A stretch of 64,000 nucleotides of DNA, taken from assembly GCA_009926615.1 (NCBI GenBank), contig RFOM01000001.1, positions 1-64,000 on the forward strand, read 5' to 3'. A program made the translations under genes and the position numbers. Origin of the DNA: Pseudomonadota bacterium (lineage in GTDB: Bacteria; Bdellovibrionota_B; Oligoflexia; Silvanigrellales; Silvanigrellaceae). Under the pieces are notes generated by a model. The model was given only the letters and a program-made list of their open reading frames with translations. It was not told the DNA's origin and made no database searches. Shown piece after piece: positions 10,801 through 17,720 of the stretch (position 1 is the first letter of the stretch; every line of letters starts with the position of its first letter).

Positions 10801-12103
10801 TCGAATTGTCAATGTCGGTAATTCCCAAGTCGTTTTTCAGCGTATCGAAACTGATGACCTTGGGCGTATTCTGCTTAAAGTCCGGATATTTTTTGGAGGT
10901 CGAGGTAAATTGCGGCGCAATATTCGGACCGTCCACAACAAATATCACTTTGCCCATCGTTGAACTGACGCGTCCGTTCAAATCCACCGCCGAAACCATG
11001 AATCCGTCGAAGGTCCCACGGGCATTGGCCGGAGGCATCCAGTAAATTCTCTGGGTCGGCTGAACAAATGCGTTAGTCGGCGACCAGTCGTTTGACGACG
11101 CTGAGTTCGGGCCGATCTTCAGGCTCTGGCCACCCAGAATGGACTCGATTTTGAACTTCATCTTTGCGTATTTATTTGAAGACGAGTTGACGCTCGGTTC
11201 CGCATCCGCAGGATTGATGTCCTCAACGTCTGCGATGGTCAATGTTTCGGCCAGTCTGTTGAACGAAATTTCATATTCCTGATTGCGGTTGGCATTCGAG
11301 AAGACATAAGAATTCGCAATCGTCGGCGCCTGATTGACAGGTGTAACATTGACTTTGACAAGCGATTTGTTGGTCGAAGCATCCACATTGTCATACGCTT
11401 CGATTCTGAAGGCCGGCTCAACACCTCTCGCTTCAGCAACCGGACTCCACGTAATTTTGTCTCCGGGGCCAATTTTGGGCGGAACGGCAATTGCACCAAC
11501 CGTGCTGTAAACCTGATTTCCAACTTTCAGAGTTCCGCTTTCGAGTGTGGTAAACCGCAGATAGACCGTCACCAAATCAGTGTCAGCCGCTCCCGATTTT
11601 TGCAGCAGAGTTTCATAAGAAACAACCAACGGAACGTTCTGAGAGGTGCCCTCTGTGGGATTTGAGCTGCTTCCGAGAGTGAAACCGGCATTAATCACAG
11701 GCACTGCATTTCCGCCGACCACATCGATTTTCACTTCAATCGGCTGAACAGTGTAATCCGTGCCGTCGAATGCTCTCAGCGTCATAACTGTGAACGTGCC
11801 CGTGGCATTGAGCGGAGGGGTCCAGTTGAGCACGGACTCTGCAGTGGTGCCGTCGCCGCCCGCCGCACGAAGGAACGGTTTATTGAGTCCGGCAACATCG
11901 TTGCCCGCCTGCGACGATCCCATCCGCAGAGTTCCCGAGCCGACACTTTCAATCCGGTACTCAATCAGGCTGGGCACAGTCTCAACATCATTGACGGGAA
12001 TTTTTGCCATAATGTCGGCAAAGGAAATCTGATAACCGTTCGTCTGATTTTTAGCTGCGTTGTTCAGGAACTGACTTGGGCCAAAAACCGGTACGTCGTT
12101 GAC
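391..12103 (-). repeat. Higher-order repeat array (A-B-C-D-E-F domain units) inside the giant lipoprotein gene
   Basis: From repeat 13 on, each cadherin-like domain can be assigned to one of six types by its own signature. A: VND.P.FGTV with YRIES..SGTLRMG. B: PTI..GFTLG with QNVPL. C: VNQ.P with ARN, MKFRIE and LGGQ.LKIG. D: QN.P..ITYD with LG.TD.DS and P..S.APGE. E: LR.KTD..D.EE with FRIKS. F: GA.EDTPFVITH with YQITSLG. Units start at about 12103, 9767, 7448, 4325 and 391. The first two are ABCDEF (about 779 and 773 residues), the third ABCDCDEF (1041), the fourth ABCDCDCDEF (about 1312). The size steps of about 270 residues equal one C-D doublet. Confidence 0.85.
1824..9965 (-). CDS. Giant cadherin-like repeat lipoprotein, middle segment (about 21 repeats)
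   Basis: This open frame of about 2,700 codons has no signal peptide. Its first ~18 codons (9910-9965) are out-of-frame sequence; homology to the other repeats starts at PGESITWTPLANKNF. It holds the rest of repeat 18 and repeats 19-38 plus the start of 39, each about 125-135 residues. Recurrent signatures are VND.P or VNQ.P at the linker, EDTPF.ITH, D.ES or D.DS (likely calcium-binding acidic motifs), SGTL.KG, PGE...W.PP.N and F.V.A.DG. These resemble the tandem cadherin-like/VCBS-type beta-sandwich repeats of bacterial adhesins. It joins the upstream segment near 9908 and the downstream segment near 1893; both joins need a one- or two-base correction. The last ~15 codons (1824-1885) are again out of frame. 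Confidence 0.85.
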   Translation of the reverse strand: MAQGKYSVHCLEFAVDVWPGESITWTPLANKNFTANGLMSPFSVKLLDGNGGLSTETKVVQVSVTAVNDQPKIGTVTGLGVVQKNHPNGFVINFSNIRDIVTLTDDDGTPANQLKYRIEYVNSGILRIGNANTGALVDAPSVKPFITAIAGTAGSNEYDVYNWTPPLNATGSFVVMTLRAFDGVDYSASTADVVVSVEGLNAKPTINNGFTLGDNSTSGTKQNVPLLINYNTLLAQSQAGDTDLTPVYFRITHLDSGSLKVGSQTYTTAGAISPPALVGPGENIVWRPAQEDYHPARAAFRMRSFDNADQSDIIAEVKVKVDAVNQVPELNSEYTNTTGARNGELVVDFKDLAQQLNVRDVEDVNQSETDMSLKYVKMKFRVEQLMGGQYLKIGLDSGTATNFRPTAAGVLPADVNEMVSSGLKLFWMPPANNIGTYAAFRVTVMDSGNLPSANTAIYKVTISGSNIAPQISNVSPSFGVSTPAIENVPYTISFSDLQTALGVTDVDSPETKLVITFIDSTFGVIKKSGNLMAGFPGVPGVPTAQSIIVRDENIVYFAKDNLFGTRAIFKVRAWDDDKYSAEATVSLQIGRVNYKPRLTYVNDFSSATEDTRFDFDYLSLRGRTDLTDIEESEFGANSLRFVVKALPSGTLQRRTSLSPLQFTDVPVGYQISSNDVLAWQPPLNTYGRLHAFSIVALDGDNTESITTLPVYVNVASDNDLPTFGTTTYLPNAVEDQPYVITHNMLQTYFPASDVESGTVSYRITSLGGLIGTSLKKGTQTITTAELPIVINPGEFVTWQPPTNQFSTAGQLFNAFSVKALDTDGGVSSATVSVDVSIASVNDIPVIGTVSVLPASSQNNVGGINITHAMLMTAVPVTDAETLPTGISYRIESVNSGTLRMGNTNLGAVINPQVLRPLIINAVGDQTNTTGYVNWTPPLNAIGNYAIMTVRAVDGNNESSSTTAEVRINLNGSNAVPTIDPTFTLGATGTSTGTSQNVAMQIDYDTLVRESNAKDSDQTPLYFRITSLGSGTLTVGLNTFSTAGTLSPVPILGPGEKLVWKPSFNDYNKAGVVPSAFTIVATDNIAVSSPSIVRVSVSYVNQPPQMNAFAEYKDTDSALRNQYYTIDFSDMANRLGVTDSDDVDPAVAVSGRYNLMKFRMENIHSGQFLKVGTTYETSVQVVTGTTLFESGQKLYWMPPNNAAGIYDAFSVTAVDKDGLATANMGKVRVNINGSNAAPTAANPVTVLNTVMKTGNEGVPLTITYNEIVSKYLVTDVDSPWIALIVTQVSNGTLRKGGNIITPFTGAPGSPPSTALIAPGESVIFFPTANYNSSTAEIFKFLAYDGASFSDLNSATPALDPVPVTVNLLPVNTPPTLNATVILDGSLAAQRNTEYSISFDVLADKLGLADAESINPADTLSTNPPKYRLVKLRIEQMIGGAWLKNDSGTIDGSNNTIFQGQSLYWMPPNNTSGTFDAFVVSVLDQDNAPSLTTGKVSITVGGQTQAPQLAVANLTLPVNGRQNTAYTITHEDLKAQLGVSDADSSWVSFVVTSITNGTLKKGAIDVVAYDEAPSAPIPASMVAPYETLTFLPSLNTNGIKETFRVKAYDGSKYSTTAASVISINLVKTNLVPLMTRVDDLTGASEDTPYTFTYTALRAKTDASDLEETVAGAGPTQLKFRIKSINSGILKTSTGTVLIKDMFISNGDSLEWTPATDANGRLNAFSVVVQDVDEADSVVTLPVIINTAAVNDAPTYSSGNAGLLAGAVEDTPFVITHKMLQDVYPAADKESPVLSYEITALGGAGTVLKRGTQTLVANDLPIRLVPGESVVFTPIANKNYTEHGAQHAFSFRVVDADNGIPTTTSGGVTTNAPSVQANVTVAAVNDPPQFGTVSLLPNAQQNQNSGYPISYEMLLAAVPVNDVDLIAPNTIKYRIESVNNGVLRMGTSQATGVDVTVLNNRPHVVPNGEADGTLTTVALNWTPPLNALGNMSVMTLRAFDGTDYSSSTVDVRVFVSGSNKKPTINAGFTIGGVGTGTAGTFQNVTLPLSYDILLSQSQAADPDLTNVWFKVTELVSGTLTIGNVSYTVPQVLNPAPIIAPMERLSWRPALNATGMDSNATPNPVEAFKIVAFDNVDASVNPSLVKVNVAPVNQLPKVNASFVFGESATPVAARNTVYEIAVYDVADKLGVYDLEDIDNPSNVPASRFNNMKFRIEDVLGGQFLRVGTSLAGAVNVNRLILPTERLYWMPPNNMIGTFPAFTFAAVDSMGVTSANVGTVSIKVDGSSQKPVIANYNTPTNPLQLLGGVQNVPLNITHDQLKLSLGLTDTDSSWVSFVVTNISTENGELRRGGGSMVSYSSNTGTPPSAAVIAPRETVSFLPLIGTVGASVQMFKVRAYDGTNYSDQESIIKVAISAVNQAPTMNQVYTFSGTPNTLGGGAARNSPWGILFEDLAERLTVADLEDVNLSNPPSTRYNNMKFRIEGLLGGQYLKIGASDGTPETSTAIDTVNNTFNPGQKLWWLPPSNAVGSIEAFTLTLLDSQDLPSNYRARLTIVVSGINEKPVVGNAAPAALSGATQNMPFVITYDTLRQTFGITDFDSTYTSLVITSVKNGLVKKGTTNVSAFTGAPAAPPAYSVIAPSESVVYFPTNNLSGNNTEVLKVRAYDGSEYSTGEGTLLVNISPVNQRPQINAVFRSAQRAAGNSFCHPCSRTWRNGP

Positions 12104-15100
12104 GGCAGCAACAATAATCTGCACGGGCAGCATTATCGGGCTTTCGATAGTACCGTCATCCACAACAACATTGAACGCCGTCAGGACTCCGCTCTGATTG
12201 AGCGGCGGCTGCCATGTCCAGCTCTCGCCGGGGGCAATCATCGCATCGGCAGCAACAGCGACACCGTTGCGCATCAGGGTTCCGACACCGGCGGATTTGA
12301 ATTTGAATTTCAGCAAGTCGCCGTCAGCATCGGTTGGCACACCGGCCGCAAAGAGCGCATCGTAACGCACAACATACGCTTCATCCTCAAGTCCGCCGGT
12401 CAGCGGCTGAATGACCCTCTGCCCGCCAACAAGTGAACCCAGCACAGGAGTGTCGTTAATCTGATTCACGTTGACCGTCACCGGCACAGAAACAGGGCTC
12501 AATCCGCTCGGCAAAATGCCGTCAAATGCGCGGACGGCAAATGCCTTCAAAGGTCCGTATGCATGTTGCGGAGGTGTCCAACGCCATTTGCTCGCGTAGC
12601 CGTCACCAAGGATATCACCCTGTCCGGCAGACACTGTCACCCATGTTCCGGGAACGGACTCAAAGCGCAGAGTTCCGGTCACTGCATATGAAGCATCCCA
12701 TTTGAATCTGATCACAGGATTGAGGTCAGGATCGCTGACTTGACCGGCGGTCTGCAGCATCGCAGCCGTAATTTCATAATAACTGTCTTCGTTGGCAACG
12801 TCCGTCTGTGTGCCTGCAAGAACAGGCGCTACAGCGACGGAGGGAGCGCGGTTCATTTGCGCAAGTTCAACATTGATCACGACTTTGCCCAAACGGCCCG
12901 TGTCGGGATTGTCTTCACTGTATTTATCGCTGTCGTATGAACGAACTTCGAAGGCGTTCTGCACTCCGTAAACCTGAGGAGGAGGATTCCACAAAATTGT
13001 CTCGCCGGGACCGACCAGAACAGGCGCTGCACTGATGAGATTTGTCCCTTTGTAAGTTGTGCTGCCGTTCAGTCCTGCCGAAACCTCGAACCGAATTGTG
13101 TTGTTTTCAGGGTCAAGCGCACCCGTCGAATCAAGCAGCGCCTGATAGGTCACCGTGTAGGGCAAATCCTGACGACCGTTGAGCAGGGTGGCCGGAGTGT
13201 TGCCCGCAAAATAAGGAGCTGCATTGCTGCCCTGAACGTCAAAGGAAACCAGCCCCGTCATAGGGCTCATCAATCCTTCATTGTCCACTGCACGAATGCG
13301 GACTCCGCCGAACACTCCAATCGCATCGAGCGGAGGTTGCCATACAAGTTTTTCACAGGGTGAAATACTCTGTCCCACAGCGATGGCAACCGTCGTTCCG
13401 GTTGTCGATATTTTTGTGATGGAACCCGAAGACACATCCATGATTCTGAACGAGACGTTCGGCGCCGCGGGACACGCAGTCGCAGGATTTCCTGCATGCT
13501 GCACATTTTCAACATCCGCATAATTAATCAGCTGTGACAGCGCAAGATGTGTGATAGTCAGCGCAGTATTCTTTTGCGCAACAGCCGATGCTGCCGATGC
13601 GATCGTCGGCGGGTCGTTAATCGCCTGAACGGAAACTTCCATCGTCGCAGCATTTACGCTCGGCAGCGAACCGTCGAAAACCCTGACCGAGAATGCCGCA
13701 ACTACACCGTTGATGTTCAGCGGCGGTTGCCAGACCAGCGCGTCACCGGGCTGAACACGCAGGCTTTGTCCCAAAGTTGCATTGGTGCCGCCTTTGCTCA
13801 ATGTACCAAGAGTCGCAGTGCCGCCGGCAGCAGCGACCGGACTGACAAGATACTCAAGCCACGGGCCGTCAACATCGGATGTGTAGGTGTTCGAAACCGA
13901 GAGCTTGCTTCTGATGGCATCGTACGTCAGCACAAACGGTTGATCTTCCTGTGCGTCGGCAAGACGGTAATTCGCAGCAGGCTCGTTGGCCGGAATTGTC
14001 AGCACGGGAGCATCATTGACCGCAGCGAGCTGAATCATCACCGGTGATGAGGCTGCAGACATCAACGACTCTGCACCTCGGTCGTCTTTCAGGCGCACGG
14101 TAAATGAAGCTAAATTTCCATAAGCATTCAAGGGAGGCGTCCAGACGATCGGTGTGCTGGCGGCAGAAATTTCGAATCCTGCTGTAACCGCATTTCCGGC
14201 AACGCTCAGAACCGAGCCGGGGGCAATGCTCTCAACAACAAAACTGTGTCTGAAAGGCTTTGATGCATCCGGAGCTGCGAGCACTTCATCATCAGCGTCG
14301 GTTTTGGCCGCCGCAAAATAGAGCTGCTCGAATGAAAGCTGAACCGGAACATCCTCGCTTGTTGCCGCGCCGTTTTTGTCGGCAGCAATTGTTGTGAAAG
14401 ATCCGAGGACAGGAATGTCATTGACGGGAGCAACATTGAAAGACACCGAAACAAATTTTGCCGTATCAGCCACGCCGGCTGTGTCACCGCTGTCCAAACG
14501 TCCGTCAAAGACAGAGACCTTGAACCCGATGCGTGCGGGATTGAAGTCATTCAGTACCGGTGTCCACGTGAGGACGTCGCCGGGGCCGAAATATATCGCG
14601 TTGGCCACCAGCATTTCCGGAGTCAGTACGACGTCGCCCTTCTTGAGAACACCCGAAGTGAGACTGCGGATTCTGAAAACAAGTGCGTTGTTGTCTGCAT
14701 CGGATGCATTGGAGGCAATGACCATGTCCTCGTACTTGACTGTGTACGGAGTATCCTCGCGCGCACCTTGAAAAACGTTGACCTGAGTGAGAACCGGAGC
14801 TCTGTTCTCGCGCTCCTGAACTTCAAACCTGTAGGTTGCGGTGCTTCGGCTGAACAAGCCGTCGGCATCTTTTGCACGAACGATCAGTGCATCCGCAATT
14901 CCAAGGCGGTTGGACGGTGAAGTCCAGACCCACGTCTGGCTTGGTTCAAGGGTTGTGACTCCGGGGACAACCAGCTCACCGTCTTTACGGAGGACACCAA
15001 ATTCGACCCGCTCAATAACAATGATCGGCTTGCCCTTCCGGAATTGAGAAACCGGAATTGTGTTTTCTGCATCGTAGAGCTGAAGTCCGGCAGCGATTTG

Positions 15101-17536
15101 ATCGTAGGTCAACGTCACCTGCTCATCCGCTTTCACGGGAACAGCACCTGCGTTGCGTGCATTTGCAACCTGAAATTCGGGAGCCTGATTGACGGCGACA
15201 ACCGAAAAGTTAACTGAAACTTTTCTTTCGCTTGCCAGTTCACCGTCCCAAGCTTCAACAACGAATCCTTCAAGCGTGCGGTTGTAATAACGCGAAGGCG
15301 GTGTCCACTCCCAAACATCTCCCGATTTAAGGATCGCGCCTGCTGCGAGCGGTGTGGTTGTGCCCTTGACATAAACAGCCTCGCCGCTTGTGCCGCTGAC
15401 GCTGACCAGCCGGAACATCAGGTTTGCGGAATCCACATCACGGATGTCCGAAGCGGCAACTAGTCTTTCAAAACTGATGAAGTAAGGATTTCCTTCGATG
15501 GCAGCAGGGAACTGCTGAACGGAAGTCAGCACCGGCGCGTCGTTGACAGGCGCAACCTGCACCGAGATTTGAGTTTCAACCGGACTCAACACAGTTCCGT
15601 CAAATGCTGCAACTCTGAAGGCCGGAACGGGAACCTGCACTCCCGCGGCATCCTGCGGAGGTCTCCATGACAGAGCTTCTGAAACGGGAATAATGTCACC
15701 GACATTGGCAGGTGCACCGCCGGCGCGGGTCAATGTTCCCTGAACGATACCTGTGACCTTGAAAGTGATCAGATTGAGGTCAACATCCGCAGCCTGAGTC
15801 ACTTCCTTCAAACGGCCGTTGCTGAAACTCATCGGTGTGTCTTCAAGACCGTCAAGCACCGTAACAGCTGCGGCCACGGTTGGACTGTCGTTGATCGGCG
15901 CAACGGCAATGTTGACCGACAAGGGAGCTGCAGATTCAAGTTCTCCGTCGTATGCCACGACCTTGAACGGTGACAAAGAGCCGTTTGCGTTGGCCGACGG
16001 AATCCAAACAACATATTCTCCGGGGCCTATCAGCGAGCCAATCTGAATCTGGCTGCCTGACATCAGGGTTCGGCCGTTTTCGAGACTGACAACCTTGAAA
16101 AACACCTGACCGGAATCTCTGTCAAAGAGATCCGAAGCACTTCTGATTGCGTCGTAGGTCAGCACGAACGGCAGATCTTCAACTCCGCCATTGATTTGGT
16201 TAATTGTTGCAAGCGCAGGAGCCTCATTTGCTCCCTGCAGGTAAACAGTCACGTTGACCACGCGCTGTGTGAGAGTGTCACCGAGCAGCGCAGTCAGTTT
16301 GAACGCTTTTTGTCCCTCTTTGGCATTTTGCGGCGGCATCCAGTCCAGCCGTTCGCCGGGGACCCACAGAGCGCCTTGGAACATTTTGACATCACCCTTG
16401 CGAACTTCACCGCCGTAAATTGAGCTAATCAAAAACCTTGTTTTTGGCGCATCTTCAGCAGAGAAATTCGATTGAGCCAGAACGTCCGCAAAACTGATGG
16501 ACATGACGCGGTTGGCAACACCGCCAAAAATCGTCACGTCTCTGAACGTAGGTTCTTCTTTGAGGACCTTTACATTGGCAGCCGATGTCTCGGTAAACAC
16601 AAGCTGAACGGTTTGAGCGAGAGTGTCCTTGTCATCCTGCGAGACCGTTGTTCCCAATCCGGCAATGATACCTTCCGACAGACCGGCTTTTGTATCTGTC
16701 AGAACTGCCGACGAGAGCGAAGTCTGCTTCAGGCCTTCCACAATGCGGCTGGAGATCTCTTTAACCGCCGAGACTGCGCCGGCGGCAGTAATACCGACGG
16801 AAGGCAACTTATCTGCCACGGCCGAGGCGATCGATTTGGCAATCTGATTGGCCGTGCCTTCGGTAGCCGCTCCCGAAGACAACCCCGCAGCAATCGCTGC
16901 AACAGCATCCACAATTTTGTCGCTGGAAACATTGATGGATCCCAGATACTCGACTGACTGACCGGCAATATCCTTCATGACGTCCGTAATGGATACGTTC
17001 GAAATACCGTTTGCAGAGAGGTTTCGACCGATTTCCGTCATTGAAGCTTGTGCGAGGAGGGCGATTGGAATTGTCGCCGATCTGTCACTTGCGGACTTGG
17101 ATACAATAAGACCACTGCTGGACACTGCGAGCGTGTATTTTTTCTGCTCCTCCGAAGAAAGATCAGCCTTGATCTCTGAAAGTGCACGCATCGCACCACG
17201 CGTTGCGGCACGCAAAGCCAGCGCAGCATCAATACTGTCTGCGCCGACTTCATCCATATTGAGTCTTAATTGAAGGGGTCCCTCGACCGGCTTGGCATAG
17301 CGGACTTCCGCAAGAGCGGCACGTGAGAGGACGTCAACGGTCAGCTTAGATGCCGAAGCCTTGCGCAACTGGTCCTGAATAACCCAAACGGCATGGTTAC
17401 CGATCGAGTCATAATCAAGATCCGAAAGAGTTGCGGCGGTTTGCGGCACGATGGATGACACACGGCTTTCCTCGCACCCCGAGACAACCGTTATTCCTAG
17501 CAGGCCAGCGATTAGCAGGACCCTGATGTAATTCAT
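9848..17536 (-). CDS. Giant cadherin-like repeat lipoprotein, N-terminal segment
   Basis: ATG at 17536 is preceded by GAGAGG about 8 bases upstream. The signal peptide ends in the lipobox VVSG-C21, so the protein should be a lipoprotein, probably facing outward or spanning the periplasm. Residues about 30-320 are not repetitive, rich in Ala/Ser and largely helical by composition. From about 330 on come about 18 cadherin-like beta-sandwich repeats with ND.P or NQ.P linkers, EDTPF/EDLPF, PGE...W.PP and F.V.A.DG motifs. Repeats 1-12 are divergent; from repeat 13 (about position 12103) they fall into an ordered six-type series. True coding ends near 9908, where a single base seems lost in the run CCGGG; the last ~20 codons are out of frame. 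With the other two segments the protein exceeds 5,800 residues. A role in adhesion, cell contact or prey/host binding is inferred, not shown. Confidence 0.88.
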   Translation of the reverse strand: MNYIRVLLIAGLLGITVVSGCEESRVSSIVPQTAATLSDLDYDSIGNHAVWVIQDQLRKASASKLTVDVLSRAALAEVRYAKPVEGPLQLRLNMDEVGADSIDAALALRAATRGAMRALSEIKADLSSEEQKKYTLAVSSSGLIVSKSASDRSATIPIALLAQASMTEIGRNLSANGISNVSITDVMKDIAGQSVEYLGSINVSSDKIVDAVAAIAAGLSSGAATEGTANQIAKSIASAVADKLPSVGITAAGAVSAVKEISSRIVEGLKQTSLSSAVLTDTKAGLSEGIIAGLGTTVSQDDKDTLAQTVQLVFTETSAANVKVLKEEPTFRDVTIFGGVANRVMSISFADVLAQSNFSAEDAPKTRFLISSIYGGEVRKGDVKMFQGALWVPGERLDWMPPQNAKEGQKAFKLTALLGDTLTQRVVNVTVYLQGANEAPALATINQINGGVEDLPFVLTYDAIRSASDLFDRDSGQVFFKVVSLENGRTLMSGSQIQIGSLIGPGEYVVWIPSANANGSLSPFKVVAYDGELESAAPLSVNIAVAPINDSPTVAAAVTVLDGLEDTPMSFSNGRLKEVTQAADVDLNLITFKVTGIVQGTLTRAGGAPANVGDIIPVSEALSWRPPQDAAGVQVPVPAFRVAAFDGTVLSPVETQISVQVAPVNDAPVLTSVQQFPAAIEGNPYFISFERLVAASDIRDVDSANLMFRLVSVSGTSGEAVYVKGTTTPLAAGAILKSGDVWEWTPPSRYYNRTLEGFVVEAWDGELASERKVSVNFSVVAVNQAPEFQVANARNAGAVPVKADEQVTLTYDQIAAGLQLYDAENTIPVSQFRKGKPIIVIERVEFGVLRKDGELVVPGVTTLEPSQTWVWTSPSNRLGIADALIVRAKDADGLFSRSTATYRFEVQERENRAPVLTQVNVFQGAREDTPYTVKYEDMVIASNASDADNNALVFRIRSLTSGVLKKGDVVLTPEMLVANAIYFGPGDVLTWTPVLNDFNPARIGFKVSVFDGRLDSGDTAGVADTAKFVSVSFNVAPVNDIPVLGSFTTIAADKNGAATSEDVPVQLSFEQLYFAAAKTDADDEVLAAPDASKPFRHSFVVESIAPGSVLSVAGNAVTAGFEISAASTPIVWTPPLNAYGNLASFTVRLKDDRGAESLMSAASSPVMIQLAAVNDAPVLTIPANEPAANYRLADAQEDQPFVLTYDAIRSKLSVSNTYTSDVDGPWLEYLVSPVAAAGGTATLGTLSKGGTNATLGQSLRVQPGDALVWQPPLNINGVVAAFSVRVFDGSLPSVNAATMEVSVQAINDPPTIASAASAVAQKNTALTITHLALSQLINYADVENVQHAGNPATACPAAPNVSFRIMDVSSGSITKISTTGTTVAIAVGQSISPCEKLVWQPPLDAIGVFGGVRIRAVDNEGLMSPMTGLVSFDVQGSNAAPYFAGNTPATLLNGRQDLPYTVTYQALLDSTGALDPENNTIRFEVSAGLNGSTTYKGTNLISAAPVLVGPGETILWNPPPQVYGVQNAFEVRSYDSDKYSEDNPDTGRLGKVVINVELAQMNRAPSVAVAPVLAGTQTDVANEDSYYEITAAMLQTAGQVSDPDLNPVIRFKWDASYAVTGTLRFESVPGTWVTVSAGQGDILGDGYASKWRWTPPQHAYGPLKAFAVRAFDGILPSGLSPVSVPVTVNVNQINDTPVLGSLVGGQRVIQPLTGGLEDEAYVVRYDALFAAGVPTDADGDLLKFKFKSAGVGTLMRNGVAVAADAMIAPGESWTWQPPLNQSGVLTAFNVVVDDGTIESPIMLPVQIIVAAVNDVPVFGPSQFLNNAAKNQTNGYQISFADIMAKIPVNDVETVPSLIEYRIESVGSGTLRMGSSQAGNDVAGLNKPFLRAAGGDGTTAESVLNWTPPLNATGTFTVMTLRAFDGTDYTVQPIEVKIDVVGGNAVPVINAGFTLGSSSNPTEGTSQNVPLVVSYETLLQKSGAADTDLVTVYLRFTTLESGTLKVGNQVYSTVGAIAVPPKIGPGDKITWSPVAEARGVEPAFRIEAYDNVDASTNKSLVKVNVTPVNQAPTIANSYVFSNANRNQEYEISFNRLAETLTIADVEDINPADAEPSVNSSSNKYAKMKFKIESILGGQSLKIGPNSASSNDWSPTNAFVQPTQRIYWMPPANARGTFDGFMVSAVDLNGRVSSTMGKVIFVVDGPNIAPQFTSTSKKYPDFKQNTPKVISFDTLKNDLGITDIDNSTDSLSFVFTNISTNAGKLVVSSTDRTSYPNVTFAAPPATAKLSKGEQLVFIPKDNFYGNDVEIFRVRVWDGEVASGQEAIVSADISFLNQIPLLTRIDPLTGAVQNTPYVFSYDDLRAKTDVSDIEEPLPVKNVGFKIKSVNSGTLRRISSAVGALPVTYANISTGPSPRYEYTSNDVLYPNQRFEWTPALNANGTLNAVNLVAFDNNQEESQAQLVMYVVTAAVNNLPVFTSEAFVPGATEDMPFVINYAMLNQYLPGTDAETGVLAYQITSLGEGLAWRKGNTPFTASNLPLTFGPERASLGPRWPTRTLPQTDS

Positions 17537-17658
17537 CCTAATGACCTCTCTGCATTCCCATCCTCGGACCGTTTGGGCAAAACTTTGAGGGCAAAAATGT
17601 TCACCCCCGTCGGAAGCCCGACAGGGTCGTCAAAACCTCCATCAAGGTGCTGAAAATC

Positions 17659-17687
17659 TGGACTTTTTTGTATTCACAAACTAGAGT
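17659..17687 (+). promoter_or_regulatory. Candidate sigma-70-like promoter for the aldehyde dehydrogenase gene
   Basis: TGGACT (17659-17664) and TAGAGT (17682-17687) are separated by exactly 17 bases. Each matches its consensus (TTGACA, TATAAT) at four of six positions. The -10 lies 33 bases before the ATG at 17721. This is a pattern match only. Confidence 0.3.
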
Positions 17688-17720
17688 GCGGCGGACTCAG
17701 ATCACAGGAATAATTAGACA

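Noticed and set aside
391..12103. CRISPR-like or DNA-level repeat array
   Set aside because: The periodicity is at the protein level, about 390 bases per domain with divergent DNA, and is fully explained by coding repeats.
17601..17630. GTCGG/CCGAC hairpin upstream of the giant gene as a terminator
   Set aside because: The stem is about five base pairs with no T-run on either strand, and no gene ends into it.
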